This document shows, piece after piece, positions 41,572 to 50,234 of a stretch of 64,000 nt of DNA. Origin of the DNA: Chryseobacterium taeanense (lineage in GTDB: Bacteria > Bacteroidota > Bacteroidia > Flavobacteriales > Weeksellaceae); contig NZ_FNDW01000012.1 of assembly GCF_900099685.1 (NCBI RefSeq), positions 62,001 to 126,000 on the forward strand. Reading direction: 5' to 3'. Made by a program: the position numbers and the translations under genes. Below the pieces are notes generated by a model that saw nothing but the letters and a program-made list of their open reading frames with translations, had not been told where the DNA came from and made no database searches. Positions within the stretch are counted from its first letter, which is position 1; each line of letters opens with the position of its first letter.

Positions 41572-43320
41572 TTATTTGCTAATCTGTGAATATAAATTGA
41601 CAATAGAAGTTAAAAGCAAAGATATTGCTTCCTGAGATTTCACAGGCGCATATTTTTCAATCTGTACTTTTTGAACAAGACTCCTGTATTCTTCCGCTAT
41701 TGCTAAACCTTTATGATTTTCAAGGAAATTTGCAAAATCTTCAGCAGAGCTTTTAAAATATTGGCCTCTAACCTCGTCATCCAGCTCATCATAGGTTTGA
41801 AAAAACTTTTGATAATCTTCTTTATCTTTAAGGTTTTCCAAATAACTGAAATAATCATTTACGTCAGTTTTCAGTGTTTCCCGGATTTCCTTTTCGGTTT
41901 CAGCTACGGAGCCGACAGGTGTTACAGGTTGGTCTTCTTTATTTGATCTACGCTTTTTCTGCCAGCCTTTAAATATAAGATAAGCTATAAAAAGTATAAT
42001 TAAAATAGCAATATTCACAAAAAGTACATTCCAATGAAATCTGCTCTTTTCTTTCACCTTGAAAGATGTTGTCTTCAAAACCGGTGTATTGACAGTTTCC
42101 AGAAAAGTATTGGTATATTCATTTACTTTTTCCACAGCAGTTCGTGATTCCATAATCTGCTCGTGAGAAAACGCATTAACATTCAGTGATTTCTGACCAA
42201 CATCTACATATTCTTTTTTCAAAGGATCAAAAAAAGAAAAATTTTCGGTTTTAATAGAAATTTCTCCTGCCTTTTTAGGAATTACGAGATAATTGGCCAA
42301 AATTTCACCTTTCATGCCTGATGTTTTCGCAACTACTTTAGAAGTGATCTTCGGCGCAAACACATCATAATCAGGTGATTCAACAATCTTTGGCAATTCC
42401 ATGCTTTTAAGATTTCCTTCTCCGCTCACTTTTACAAGAACGTTGATCGGTTTTTTAACTTCAGCTTTTTCCTTGGATACGTTAGAAATACTTACTTTGA
42501 AATCACCAACAGCATTTTTAAAATGCTCGGGAGGGCCTTCGGGAAGTTTTTTAACATTGATTTTAACTTTATTCGAGATAATTTTATTTTTCCCCGCATA
42601 AGAATTCACTGATGCAGACACACCCGGAATTTCAACATAGCCCGCTTCATTAGGAAATATCATAAATATGGCCAGAACCTGAGAAGCCATATTTCCATAA
42701 TCCGAAGGATCAATTTCTGATCTTGCAAAGCTCACCGGATAAACATCCAGATTGTTGTTGTGCGGAAGACGGATATTTTTTACCTTTCTCAGGTTATCCA
42801 TATTTTTAGAATAAACCTTGAGAACCGCTATCGTTGGCTGATCCTGATAGACTTCACGATCCTCGATTTCCATGTTCAGATAAACATCTTTTGAGGAAGT
42901 GGCTGCCACCGCAGTTTTCTTATCTACATCCTTAATGAAAATCTCGAAAGGTTCGGTTTTATAAATTTTATTATCAATTGTTATCAGAAACGAACCTATT
43001 TTTACTTTTCCCTTTTGTTTAGCTTCTAAAGCCAGCCTTGTAACAGACTGATACATTACCGTATTTGTTTCAGGATCTATAAGGCCATTGTTTACAGAAC
43101 CTGTTCCGATAAGGTTGAACTTTGAAAAATCGGGAAGCCTCAGTTTTGTCTGCTGATTGTTGTAATCGTTTCCTTCAATTTCAAGGACAATGGTAAGGTT
43201 AATGACTTCTTTAGAGGTGTAAGTAGTTTTATCCGGATAAGCAGAAAGGTTTACCTGTCCGTAAGATATTACGGATATAATTAGGAACAATATGTAGGTA
43301 AGTCTGCTCTGCATCACCAA
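41572..43320 (-). CDS. batD: BatD (oxygen tolerance) protein
   Basis: The 582-residue protein has a signal peptide (ending VISYGQ, near residue 21) and the BatD domain: VNLSAYPDKTTYTSKEVINLTIVLE at the N terminus, two or three Ig-like beta modules, a membrane segment near residues 443-462 (WNVLFVNIAILIILFIAYLIF), and a cytosolic helical tail. BatD is part of the Bat complex linked to aerotolerance in Bacteroides. It overlaps batC by 7 bases. It is the last bat gene here and is cut off from batA/batB by the secretion island. Confidence 0.92.
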   Translation of the reverse strand: MVMQSRLTYILFLIISVISYGQVNLSAYPDKTTYTSKEVINLTIVLEIEGNDYNNQQTKLRLPDFSKFNLIGTGSVNNGLIDPETNTVMYQSVTRLALEAKQKGKVKIGSFLITIDNKIYKTEPFEIFIKDVDKKTAVAATSSKDVYLNMEIEDREVYQDQPTIAVLKVYSKNMDNLRKVKNIRLPHNNNLDVYPVSFARSEIDPSDYGNMASQVLAIFMIFPNEAGYVEIPGVSASVNSYAGKNKIISNKVKINVKKLPEGPPEHFKNAVGDFKVSISNVSKEKAEVKKPINVLVKVSGEGNLKSMELPKIVESPDYDVFAPKITSKVVAKTSGMKGEILANYLVIPKKAGEISIKTENFSFFDPLKKEYVDVGQKSLNVNAFSHEQIMESRTAVEKVNEYTNTFLETVNTPVLKTTSFKVKEKSRFHWNVLFVNIAILIILFIAYLIFKGWQKKRRSNKEDQPVTPVGSVAETEKEIRETLKTDVNDYFSYLENLKDKEDYQKFFQTYDELDDEVRGQYFKSSAEDFANFLENHKGLAIAEEYRSLVQKVQIEKYAPVKSQEAISLLLTSIVNLYSQISK

Positions 43321-44054
43321 TCTTTCTCGTTGCTTTCAGGCATCGAATAAGAATTTTTGTTTAAAATTCTTCTGGCGGTTTCTTTCTCCTTATCGCTTAC
43401 TTTATTGAGTATCTGATTTTCGAGTTCTTTAGGGATTCTGCCTTCATTATTAGGCTTCTGATCGGGTTCATTTCCCTGTCCCATACCTTGATTTTTCTGA
43501 CCTTGCCCCCGATCCTGGTTTTGATCTTTAGGCCCTTTCTGATCATCATTTTTCTGCTGGTCTTTACCGCCTTCTCCTTTACCGGAGTTATTCTGCTGCT
43601 GTTTTTTCTGCTGATTTTCTTTCTCCTTCAGTTTGGCTATTTCATAATTTTTTCTTGTGGCTTCACTGTAGGGGTTCTGCTTCAGCGATTGTTTATAAAA
43701 TTCTGCTGCCTTTTCCGGTTGTTTCGTCTGCATGTAAGCATTTCCCAAATTATGAAGCGCTGCCGCCTTATCGGAGATGGTCTGAGAAAATCGCTGAGCT
43801 TTTTCAAATTCAGCTTTTGCTTCTTCGTATTTTTTGCTTTTGTAAAGCGCGTTTCCCAAATTATAATGGGCTGCAAAATCTTTGTCGTTTGCCTTAATAG
43901 CTTCCATATACTTTACGGAAGCTCCATCATAATCTTTCCCGTTAAATTTCTCATTGCCTTCATATACAAGTGTACGGTAGCTTTCCTGCCCGGAAACAAT
44001 TCCTGAACAGAAGAAAGCAATAATAAACGAGAAAAAAATAATTTTATTATTCAT
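43314..44054 (-). CDS. batC: BatC tetratricopeptide protein
   Basis: About 246 residues starting at MNNKIIFFSFIIAFF (signal peptide to GIVSGQ). Three TPR units follow between residues 25 and 130 (KDYDGASVKYMEAIKANDKDFAAHYNLGNALYKSKKYEEA and so on), then a long Gln/Lys/Gly-rich low-complexity segment and EKETARRILNKNSYSMPESNEKDW. This matches BatC. The ATG at 44054 is preferred over a TTG at 44063 because a -7 box covers that TTG. Confidence 0.88.
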   Translation of the reverse strand: MNNKIIFFSFIIAFFCSGIVSGQESYRTLVYEGNEKFNGKDYDGASVKYMEAIKANDKDFAAHYNLGNALYKSKKYEEAKAEFEKAQRFSQTISDKAAALHNLGNAYMQTKQPEKAAEFYKQSLKQNPYSEATRKNYEIAKLKEKENQQKKQQQNNSGKGEGGKDQQKNDDQKGPKDQNQDRGQGQKNQGMGQGNEPDQKPNNEGRIPKELENQILNKVSDKEKETARRILNKNSYSMPESNEKDW

Positions 44055-44060
44055 CCAATG

Positions 44061-44068
44061 CAAAATTA
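44061..44068 (-). promoter_or_regulatory. -7 box driving batCD
   Basis: On the minus strand TAATTTTG matches TAnnTTTG and ends 7 bases before the batC ATG, giving a leader of about 4 bases. It means batCD can be transcribed independently of the upstream half of the split operon. No clear -33 TTG was found. Confidence 0.45.
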
Positions 44069-44200
44069 TCCCTTTATATGTTAATAAACAGTGCCTTATT
44101 TGTTAAAATTGGGTTAAAGTCATTAGATAAAAGGATTTGTAAGTGAATATGTCCCTCAAAAGACTTCTATTAACGTTGCAAAATTTAATAAAATTTATAT

Positions 44201-44232
44201 ACCAAAGAGTCTCATATCCGAGACTCTTTGGT
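44201..44232 (-). terminator. Strong hairpin at the batC-side edge of the island
   Basis: A perfect 13-bp inverted repeat (ACCAAAGAGTCTC / GAGACTCTTTGGT) with a 6-nt loop lies 24 bases after the last island gene. T-rich sequence follows on both strands. It should stop island transcripts from running into batC. Confidence 0.82.
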
Positions 44233-44255
44233 TTTACAACACTGATATTACTTAT

Positions 44256-44942
44256 TTATTGGTCTTCGCTTTTTATATTTTTTCGGGCTTTAGCTTCAGT
44301 TCTTATCTTAGTCAATAATTTTGAAATTGTATAATCATCTTTTCGGATTGTTTTTTTGAATATTTTTTTACCCCTGTTGCTAATTTTGGAGATATAACTG
44401 TACGCATTTTCAAATAAAGCTGCATTAGCTTCTACCAATGCTTTTCTGGTACTTAGAATACTGATTTGCTCAGCATTCCATGCTTCCATTTGGGGAAGCA
44501 ATGGCGGAAAATAGTCTAAAAATCCATCAGGCATATCTCCTTCTTCTAATTGGGATTGTTTAGATTGAAGATAAGGTAAAATATTTCTTAGATCCTTTAT
44601 TGCACCTTCAATATTCCTTTTGGTAAGCTTAGTACGGATAGCAGATAGTGTTGCTGTTTCTAAACCTGAATCTTCTGAATAGTCTATCAAAAACAACAAT
44701 TTTCTATTAATTTCATCTGCCAAATTATAAAGCTGTCTGGTTACTCCTTTTCTTTCTTCAGTTTTTGCTAATACCGATGCAGTTTCTCGTACTGCATTTA
44801 TTGCATTTGCGAATTCTGCGATATAGGCAGCATCCATAGTTTTATAATACACTACAAACTCAGGCTGATCTCTCGTAAAACTAGCTATCAGGACATCACC
44901 TATTGCGGGATAATCTTCATAATTTAATGTTGCATTTGCCAT
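44256..44942 (-). CDS. Helical protein of unknown function
   Basis: The 228-residue protein is predicted almost wholly alpha-helical with many Ala, Glu, Lys and Leu and no signal or membrane segment. Stretches such as TMDAAYIAEFANAINAVRETASVLAKTEERKG look like a helical bundle. I do not recognise a family. Codon use looks more like the bat genes than like the AT-rich island genes beside it, so it may not belong to the secretion set. It is separated from the HlyD gene by 361 bases. Confidence 0.65.
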   Translation of the reverse strand: MANATLNYEDYPAIGDVLIASFTRDQPEFVVYYKTMDAAYIAEFANAINAVRETASVLAKTEERKGVTRQLYNLADEINRKLLFLIDYSEDSGLETATLSAIRTKLTKRNIEGAIKDLRNILPYLQSKQSQLEEGDMPDGFLDYFPPLLPQMEAWNAEQISILSTRKALVEANAALFENAYSYISKISNRGKKIFKKTIRKDDYTISKLLTKIRTEAKARKNIKSEDQ

Positions 44943-45303
44943 ATAATCAATTTTTAAGTTATTATTATTTGTTTTTTCTCTTTGTTTGTTTGAAAATTGA
45001 ATTATCTTATTTGGAACTCTACATTATACTTTTGACTTATTACTTTAGCTTTTTATTATCTGTTTGAAGCCTTTGATTACCCACTATGCTTCTTTGTCTA
45101 TTTACTTTATTTGTTTAAAAATCATCAAAAGGTTTTGGTTAAATGTAAGAAGTTTTGGTAAAAAGATAAATAGTTTTGTGAAATTTGGGTGTAGGCTTTG
45201 AAATTAAATATTTATAAGCAATCAAGATTTGTTTAAAACAAACTCTACCTTTTGGAAAGATTAGTCTTAATAATAAATGTGCCATTTTCTAAAATAACAA
45301 GAT
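44943..45303. other. Intergenic region with phased GTTTTGG repeats
   Basis: 361 bases without a convincing gene. Plus-strand GTTTTGG, GTTTTGG and GTTTTGT occur at 45132, 45152 and 45173, that is every 20-21 bases (two helical turns). A 48-codon frame at 45139-45285 on the minus strand has no supporting features. Confidence 0.5.
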
Positions 45304-46626
45304 CTATTTTTCTTTTTCATTGTTAGTTTTTTCTTTTTCAAAATAATTATCTTCTTTTTCAAATAAATTGGTGATTTTAGAAAATAATTTGGATAATAAA
45401 CTTCTTTTATTTGTAATTATTTCTGCTTGTCCCACCATATTTTTAGAAAAAGTAAGAATATTACCCGTATCACTCTTTAATCCATTTGGCAATTCTACAA
45501 ATATTAGGTAATAATTTTGTGTGGGAATTAAAGAAATTGCCTGAACTTTACCCTCCAATTTTCCATATTCTTGGAAGGGAAAGGAAGCCAGCTTAATTGA
45601 AACATTCTGACCAATTTTTATCTTTCCTGCTCCTGTAGGTGCTACTAATAATTGGGCGACATACTTATTATTATCAGGGAGAACGCTAAATATCGGTTCC
45701 CCTTGTTTAACAAATTGATTAGAAGAGATGAACTGCATCATATCTACTGTACCATTAATTGGCGTTTTGATAACATATTTTGCTTCCCAAAAATTAATAT
45801 CTTGAAGTAATTGATTATAGGTACTTATTAGTTCAATTTCTAAATCGGAAATATTTAAGTTTTTCTGGGTATTAATTACGTGTATATTGGCTTTATTGTC
45901 AGATATACTAAGATTATTTTCAACATCTTTAGCCTCATAATTTTTAAGATTCTCATTTTCTTTCAAATAATTTCTCTGAGAATTTTCGTATTCTATTTTT
46001 GTAATTAAGCCTTTCGCCATTAATATAGAGTCATCTTTAAATCTATTTCTTAATAAAGCTATCTCATTTCTTTTAACATTTTTGATTTCATTTCTTTTAG
46101 AAATCATTTCAAAATACTTGTGGTTTTGTTTATTCAAGGCTTCTTTTCTGGCATCATTATCATTATATCCTTTTTCTCTCTCCATACTATATAAAGTATT
46201 CAACAAATTAAAAAAAGGTTCTTCCAATTCTCCTAAATCGGAATTATAAGCAAAAGATAAATCGGAAGCTCTTAAAATATATAAGTTATTTGTGTACTTT
46301 AAAAGTACTTTTTTCAATTCCAGAATATCATCTTCATTAGAGGGGTTTTCCATTATAGCCATATACTCTCCCTTTTTAAGAAATTTATGTGGAACAAATT
46401 TCTTAAATATTATTTTACCGTAATTTTGAGAAACAATTTCTATTGGTGGTTTTTCGGCTGTTACACGAGCTTCTCCCAATACAATTTCGGGAGATTTTAT
46501 TAGTTGTAACAAAATAATTGTTATTATTATTATAGCTAATAAAGAATAAAATAGGATAGAATTAAACTTTGGAAATATTGAGATTGCATCGTCAAATTCT
46601 TCAGAATATGTCGTTTTCTTATTCAT
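45304..46626 (-). CDS. HlyD-family membrane fusion protein (secretion adaptor)
   Basis: The 440-residue protein has a short cytosolic N terminus, one membrane anchor (residues about 26-45), and the HlyD layout. A lipoyl half-motif (VSQNYGKIIFKKFVPHKFLKKGEYMAIMENP) comes first, then two long coiled-coil stretches (about 110-260), the second lipoyl half (YVIKTPINGTVDMMQFISSNQFVKQGEPIFSVLP) and a beta-barrel domain. It bridges the inner-membrane ABC transporter and the TolC-like channel. It overlaps the transporter gene by 8 bases. Confidence 0.9.
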   Translation of the reverse strand: MNKKTTYSEEFDDAISIFPKFNSILFYSLLAIIIITIILLQLIKSPEIVLGEARVTAEKPPIEIVSQNYGKIIFKKFVPHKFLKKGEYMAIMENPSNEDDILELKKVLLKYTNNLYILRASDLSFAYNSDLGELEEPFFNLLNTLYSMEREKGYNDNDARKEALNKQNHKYFEMISKRNEIKNVKRNEIALLRNRFKDDSILMAKGLITKIEYENSQRNYLKENENLKNYEAKDVENNLSISDNKANIHVINTQKNLNISDLEIELISTYNQLLQDINFWEAKYVIKTPINGTVDMMQFISSNQFVKQGEPIFSVLPDNNKYVAQLLVAPTGAGKIKIGQNVSIKLASFPFQEYGKLEGKVQAISLIPTQNYYLIFVELPNGLKSDTGNILTFSKNMVGQAEIITNKRSLLSKLFSKITNLFEKEDNYFEKEKTNNEKEK

Positions 46627-48814
46627 AGCTTTCTAATGTCATTTGGTTTTTAAATAATTCGTAATAATACCCTTTTTTATTTAGCAATTGTTCTTCACCT
46701 CCTATTTCTACAATTTGTCCTTCGTTCATAACAACTATATTATCAGCTTTTCTTATTGTTGCAAGTCTATGAGCGATAAGTACTACTGTTTTTCCTTCAA
46801 AAGAAGTATTAAGATTGTTAACAATTATATTTTCATTTATTGAATCTAATGAATTTGTTGCTTCATCTAAAAATAAAAATTGCGGATCCTTATAGAGTGC
46901 CCTTGCTATCATTAATCTTTGTTTTTGTCCTTCACTCAGACCTCGACCATTTTCTCCCATCATAGAATTTATGCCTGAGGGTAATGCATTTATATCATTT
47001 AGAAGGTTAACTTGTCGTAAAGCATTATATAATTTATTTTGATCATATTCACCACTTAGAACTATGTTATCCTTGATAGATTCTTTGAATGCTTCTGCAC
47101 CCTGATTGACAACTCCAATATTTTTTCTCCATTCACTAATATCTAGTGCATTCATATTAATATTCCCAATATAAAAATGACCTGAAACAGGACTATAAAG
47201 CCTGGTTAAAATTTTAAGTAAGGTTGTTTTTCCACTCCCGCTGGCACCAACAATTGCCGTAATTTTCCCCTCTGGAATAGTCAAAGAAATATTATTTAAA
47301 ATGTAATTTGAGCTATTATTGTACTTGAAAAAAACATCTTTTAAAATAAGTGTTTTATTTTTTGGTAAATCTCTTGAAGTAACATTTTCATCCATTTGTT
47401 CATCAGGAGTGTTACTCGAATCATTTATTCTAATAAAGCTAATATATGCCATTTGATATGAAGAAATAAATGCCGTAATCTCTGAAAGTGGACTTCGTAA
47501 TTGTCCTAGAATATATTGAATAGCTATAAGAGTACCTAAAGTAATTTCCCCCTCTATAACATAATAGACAGAAATAAATGTTAAAATAACATCGGAAATT
47601 GTATTAATAAGATTTGCTCCAAGTGTATCTATTTGGTTGATTTTTAGGAATCTTATTCCTAAATAATATAATTTTACCTGAACTTTTTCCCAAGACCATC
47701 TTTTTCCCTGTTCGTAATTATTATTTTTTATTTCTTGTATATGGGTAAGTAATTCCATCCAATGATTATTATTTTTTGCTTTCAGTGAAAAATAATTCAT
47801 GTCTAATTTCTTACGGATATTCCAAAAGAATAAATCCCACCCCACGTATATTATTCCGCTAAACAGAAAAACAAAGAGTAAAGTAGGTTTATAAATAAAA
47901 AGAATTGTTCCGAATACTAAAATATTTAATATTGCAAGTATTATATTGAAAGCAGAGTTCATAATAAAGCTTTCCATCCTGTCATAATCTAAAGCTCGTT
48001 GAAAAATATCTCCAGAGGATTTATTTTCAAAGTAGCTAACAGGAAGTTTTAAAAGTTTTATTATAAAATTGGATAAAATGGAAACTTTGATTCTTGATGA
48101 TATATGAATGTTAATTGATTGTCTTATCCAGCTTCCAATACTTATGCTTACGATTAAAACAATATTGGCAATTAACAACATAGAAATGAAACTATAATCT
48201 TTAGACGCTATACCTGTATCTACTATTGATTGTGTAATAAATGGGATTGCCGATTGAACCAACGTTAAAATAAACATCGTCGCCAACAATTGGAAAACCT
48301 GCGTCTTATAGGGTTCAAGATGGCTTAAGAAGTAATTAAACGCATAAACATTGGTCGGATTTGATGACGGCTTAATTTCGTTGAATTTATCCGTAGGCTC
48401 TAATAGCAAAAGAATACCTTTTTTAGCATCATCTTTTTCATAATTAAGCCAACCTTCTAAAAATTCCCTATGTGAATATCTAATTCTGCCTAATCGTGGA
48501 TCAGAAATAAAAACACTTTTTGTTGTAATTTTATAAATGACAACATAGTGGTTATTTCGCCAATGTGCTACGCATGGTAGAGGAATATTATCTATTAATT
48601 TTTCAAATTCTACTTTTACGGGTAATGACTTTAAACCTAGTCTTTCAGCAGTTAATCCTAATTCATATAAAGAAAGTCCTTCTTTTGACACTGATGATAA
48701 ATCGCGAATATCTTGAATCGAAAAGAATTTTCCGTAAAATTTTGAAACAATTTGAAGACAAGCCAAACCACAATCTTTACTGTCTAACTGTCTATAATTA
48801 GGAAATTTTTTCAT
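46619..48814 (-). CDS. Peptidase-containing ABC transporter (C39, double-glycine cleaving)
   Basis: The 731-residue protein has three parts. First is an N-terminal C39 peptidase (residues 1-130) with Gln9, the catalytic Cys15 (QLDSKDCGLACLQ), His89 (HWRNNHYVV) and Asp105 (ISDPRLG) all in place. Second is a six-helix membrane domain (about 165-450). Third is an ATPase with Walker A GASGSGKTT, signature LSEGQKQRL and Walker B FLFLDEATNSLD. It should cut cargo after a double glycine and pump it out. Overlaps with both neighbours (17 and 8 bases) show one operon. Confidence 0.95.
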   Translation of the reverse strand: MKKFPNYRQLDSKDCGLACLQIVSKFYGKFFSIQDIRDLSSVSKEGLSLYELGLTAERLGLKSLPVKVEFEKLIDNIPLPCVAHWRNNHYVVIYKITTKSVFISDPRLGRIRYSHREFLEGWLNYEKDDAKKGILLLLEPTDKFNEIKPSSNPTNVYAFNYFLSHLEPYKTQVFQLLATMFILTLVQSAIPFITQSIVDTGIASKDYSFISMLLIANIVLIVSISIGSWIRQSINIHISSRIKVSILSNFIIKLLKLPVSYFENKSSGDIFQRALDYDRMESFIMNSAFNIILAILNILVFGTILFIYKPTLLFVFLFSGIIYVGWDLFFWNIRKKLDMNYFSLKAKNNNHWMELLTHIQEIKNNNYEQGKRWSWEKVQVKLYYLGIRFLKINQIDTLGANLINTISDVILTFISVYYVIEGEITLGTLIAIQYILGQLRSPLSEITAFISSYQMAYISFIRINDSSNTPDEQMDENVTSRDLPKNKTLILKDVFFKYNNSSNYILNNISLTIPEGKITAIVGASGSGKTTLLKILTRLYSPVSGHFYIGNINMNALDISEWRKNIGVVNQGAEAFKESIKDNIVLSGEYDQNKLYNALRQVNLLNDINALPSGINSMMGENGRGLSEGQKQRLMIARALYKDPQFLFLDEATNSLDSINENIIVNNLNTSFEGKTVVLIAHRLATIRKADNIVVMNEGQIVEIGGEEQLLNKKGYYYELFKNQMTLESYE

Positions 48815-50234
48815 TTAATTTGAGGTTTATAGCATACATATAATAGAGCTTTTCGTAGTCTTTACTCAAAAAGACACTCAAAATTCTGTCTAAAACTTGT
48901 AAATGTATTATTTGAGGAATATTGTTTAGTGACTCAAAATTAATCAGCTTTTCTTTGGATAATGAGAACCTTTGCATCAATGAAATTTCAATTGGCTTAT
49001 TTGCTTTTATAAATTTATCTTCAATTTTTTGTCTATTAACATTTAGGAAGTTTGAAGTTTTAGCTTTAGAGTCCATCTTGATTAAATAGTAATTATAAGC
49101 GTCAGAAATATTTAAGGTAGAAAAGGCAAAAAAATCAATTACTATCCCAAATATGATTTCTTCTTTTGATATGAGTGTATTAGTAAAAATTATATTAATC
49201 AATAAATACATAAATTCATTAACAATCAATTCATTATCATATCCCATGAATTTTATTTTTGGGTAGCAAAAAATATTATTATAAGGAAATATAAAGTCTA
49301 TATTCGAGAATACTTTTTGGAAAAATAGGATCCATTGTTTTTTATCATTATTTATATTTTGATCTATATTATTAATAACAATATAGCAGCCCTCTTTTTC
49401 TTGATTTTCTTCATCAATTTGATATATAAAGAATTTTACATTTTGGTTATGTTCTTTAATTATTTTAATAAGTTCGGAAATTTCACTAAACTTAAATATT
49501 TTCTCTACATAACAAATCAAATGTTCTTGAGTATAATCATCTAAAATGAAATTATTTGAGTATTTTTCATTAATAAGAATAGAGTATTTTGATATTAGGG
49601 TATCAACACCATTTATAAACTTTATTTTTTCACTCTTTTTAAGAGCATCAATAATTTGCGATAATTCAATTGCCTCGGTAGGGTAATTTTGAAAAAAATA
49701 CTTGTTTTTACTTTTTTCAGTTTTTAAGTATATACCATTGTTTAAAAGAAAATAATCAATAAATAACGAGACCATTCTTGCAGCTTGTAGAAAATTTTCA
49801 GATGTTAATCCTGTTCCCTGTCTTAAAGGCTCCATGTAATCATTGATTTTAAATCTGACTTCACTTAAATCAAAATTTATTACATCTGCTGAAGCGTTTG
49901 GAATATTATCTAATACATATTTTTTTATATGTGACAATTCCTGATTTACATCTATAAGAATAGTTCCAGTTTTGAAAACGTGAGATAGAAAATTCCCTTG
50001 CTTAAACTGTTTTGCTATAATATTTAATATTTCAGAAAAATTAATCTTAATAGTATTAAAAGCTAAATTTTTATAGGTAAAACTTTCTGTAGATGAAAAG
50101 GAAAATCTTTCACTTATTAATAATAAGTCAACGTCATTAGCTTTATCTTTCTTTTCAATATAACTACCAAATAAAATACATCCCTCTATTGAGGGAAAGT
50201 ACTGTTCTAAAAAATCATATATCTTTTGATACAT
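48798..50234 (-). CDS. Nucleotidyltransferase-fold protein in the secretion operon
   Basis: The 478-residue protein opens with a polymerase-beta-type nucleotidyltransferase motif: CILFGSYIEKKDKANDVDLLLI (residues about 19-40), that is GS-x10-DxD, with the metal Asp residues in DVDL. The remaining ~400 residues are Ile/Asn/Lys-rich, helical in prediction and match nothing I recognise. It overlaps the transporter gene by 17 bases. Nucleotidyltransferase domains can modify small molecules, RNAs or proteins (for example as antitoxins or AMPylators). What this one modifies is unknown; its place between cargo and exporter suggests cargo maturation, self-protection or regulation. Confidence 0.75.
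   Translation of the reverse strand: MYQKIYDFLEQYFPSIEGCILFGSYIEKKDKANDVDLLLISERFSFSSTESFTYKNLAFNTIKINFSEILNIIAKQFKQGNFLSHVFKTGTILIDVNQELSHIKKYVLDNIPNASADVINFDLSEVRFKINDYMEPLRQGTGLTSENFLQAARMVSLFIDYFLLNNGIYLKTEKSKNKYFFQNYPTEAIELSQIIDALKKSEKIKFINGVDTLISKYSILINEKYSNNFILDDYTQEHLICYVEKIFKFSEISELIKIIKEHNQNVKFFIYQIDEENQEKEGCYIVINNIDQNINNDKKQWILFFQKVFSNIDFIFPYNNIFCYPKIKFMGYDNELIVNEFMYLLINIIFTNTLISKEEIIFGIVIDFFAFSTLNISDAYNYYLIKMDSKAKTSNFLNVNRQKIEDKFIKANKPIEISLMQRFSLSKEKLINFESLNNIPQIIHLQVLDRILSVFLSKDYEKLYYMYAINLKLNEKIS

Noticed and set aside
43488..44006. Plus-strand 172-codon frame opposite batC
   Set aside because: It is antisense to the TPR repeats and Gln/Lys-rich tail, which produces long open Phe/Leu-rich frames on the other strand.
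44143..44334. Plus-strand 63-codon frame at the edge of the island
   Set aside because: It runs through the 13-bp terminator hairpin and into the end of the minus-strand gene. Composition is not protein-like.
45139..45285. Minus-strand 48-codon frame after the HlyD gene
   Set aside because: No promoter, no recognisable leader or signal, and it overlaps the phased repeats. Basic/aromatic content fits chance in AT-rich DNA.
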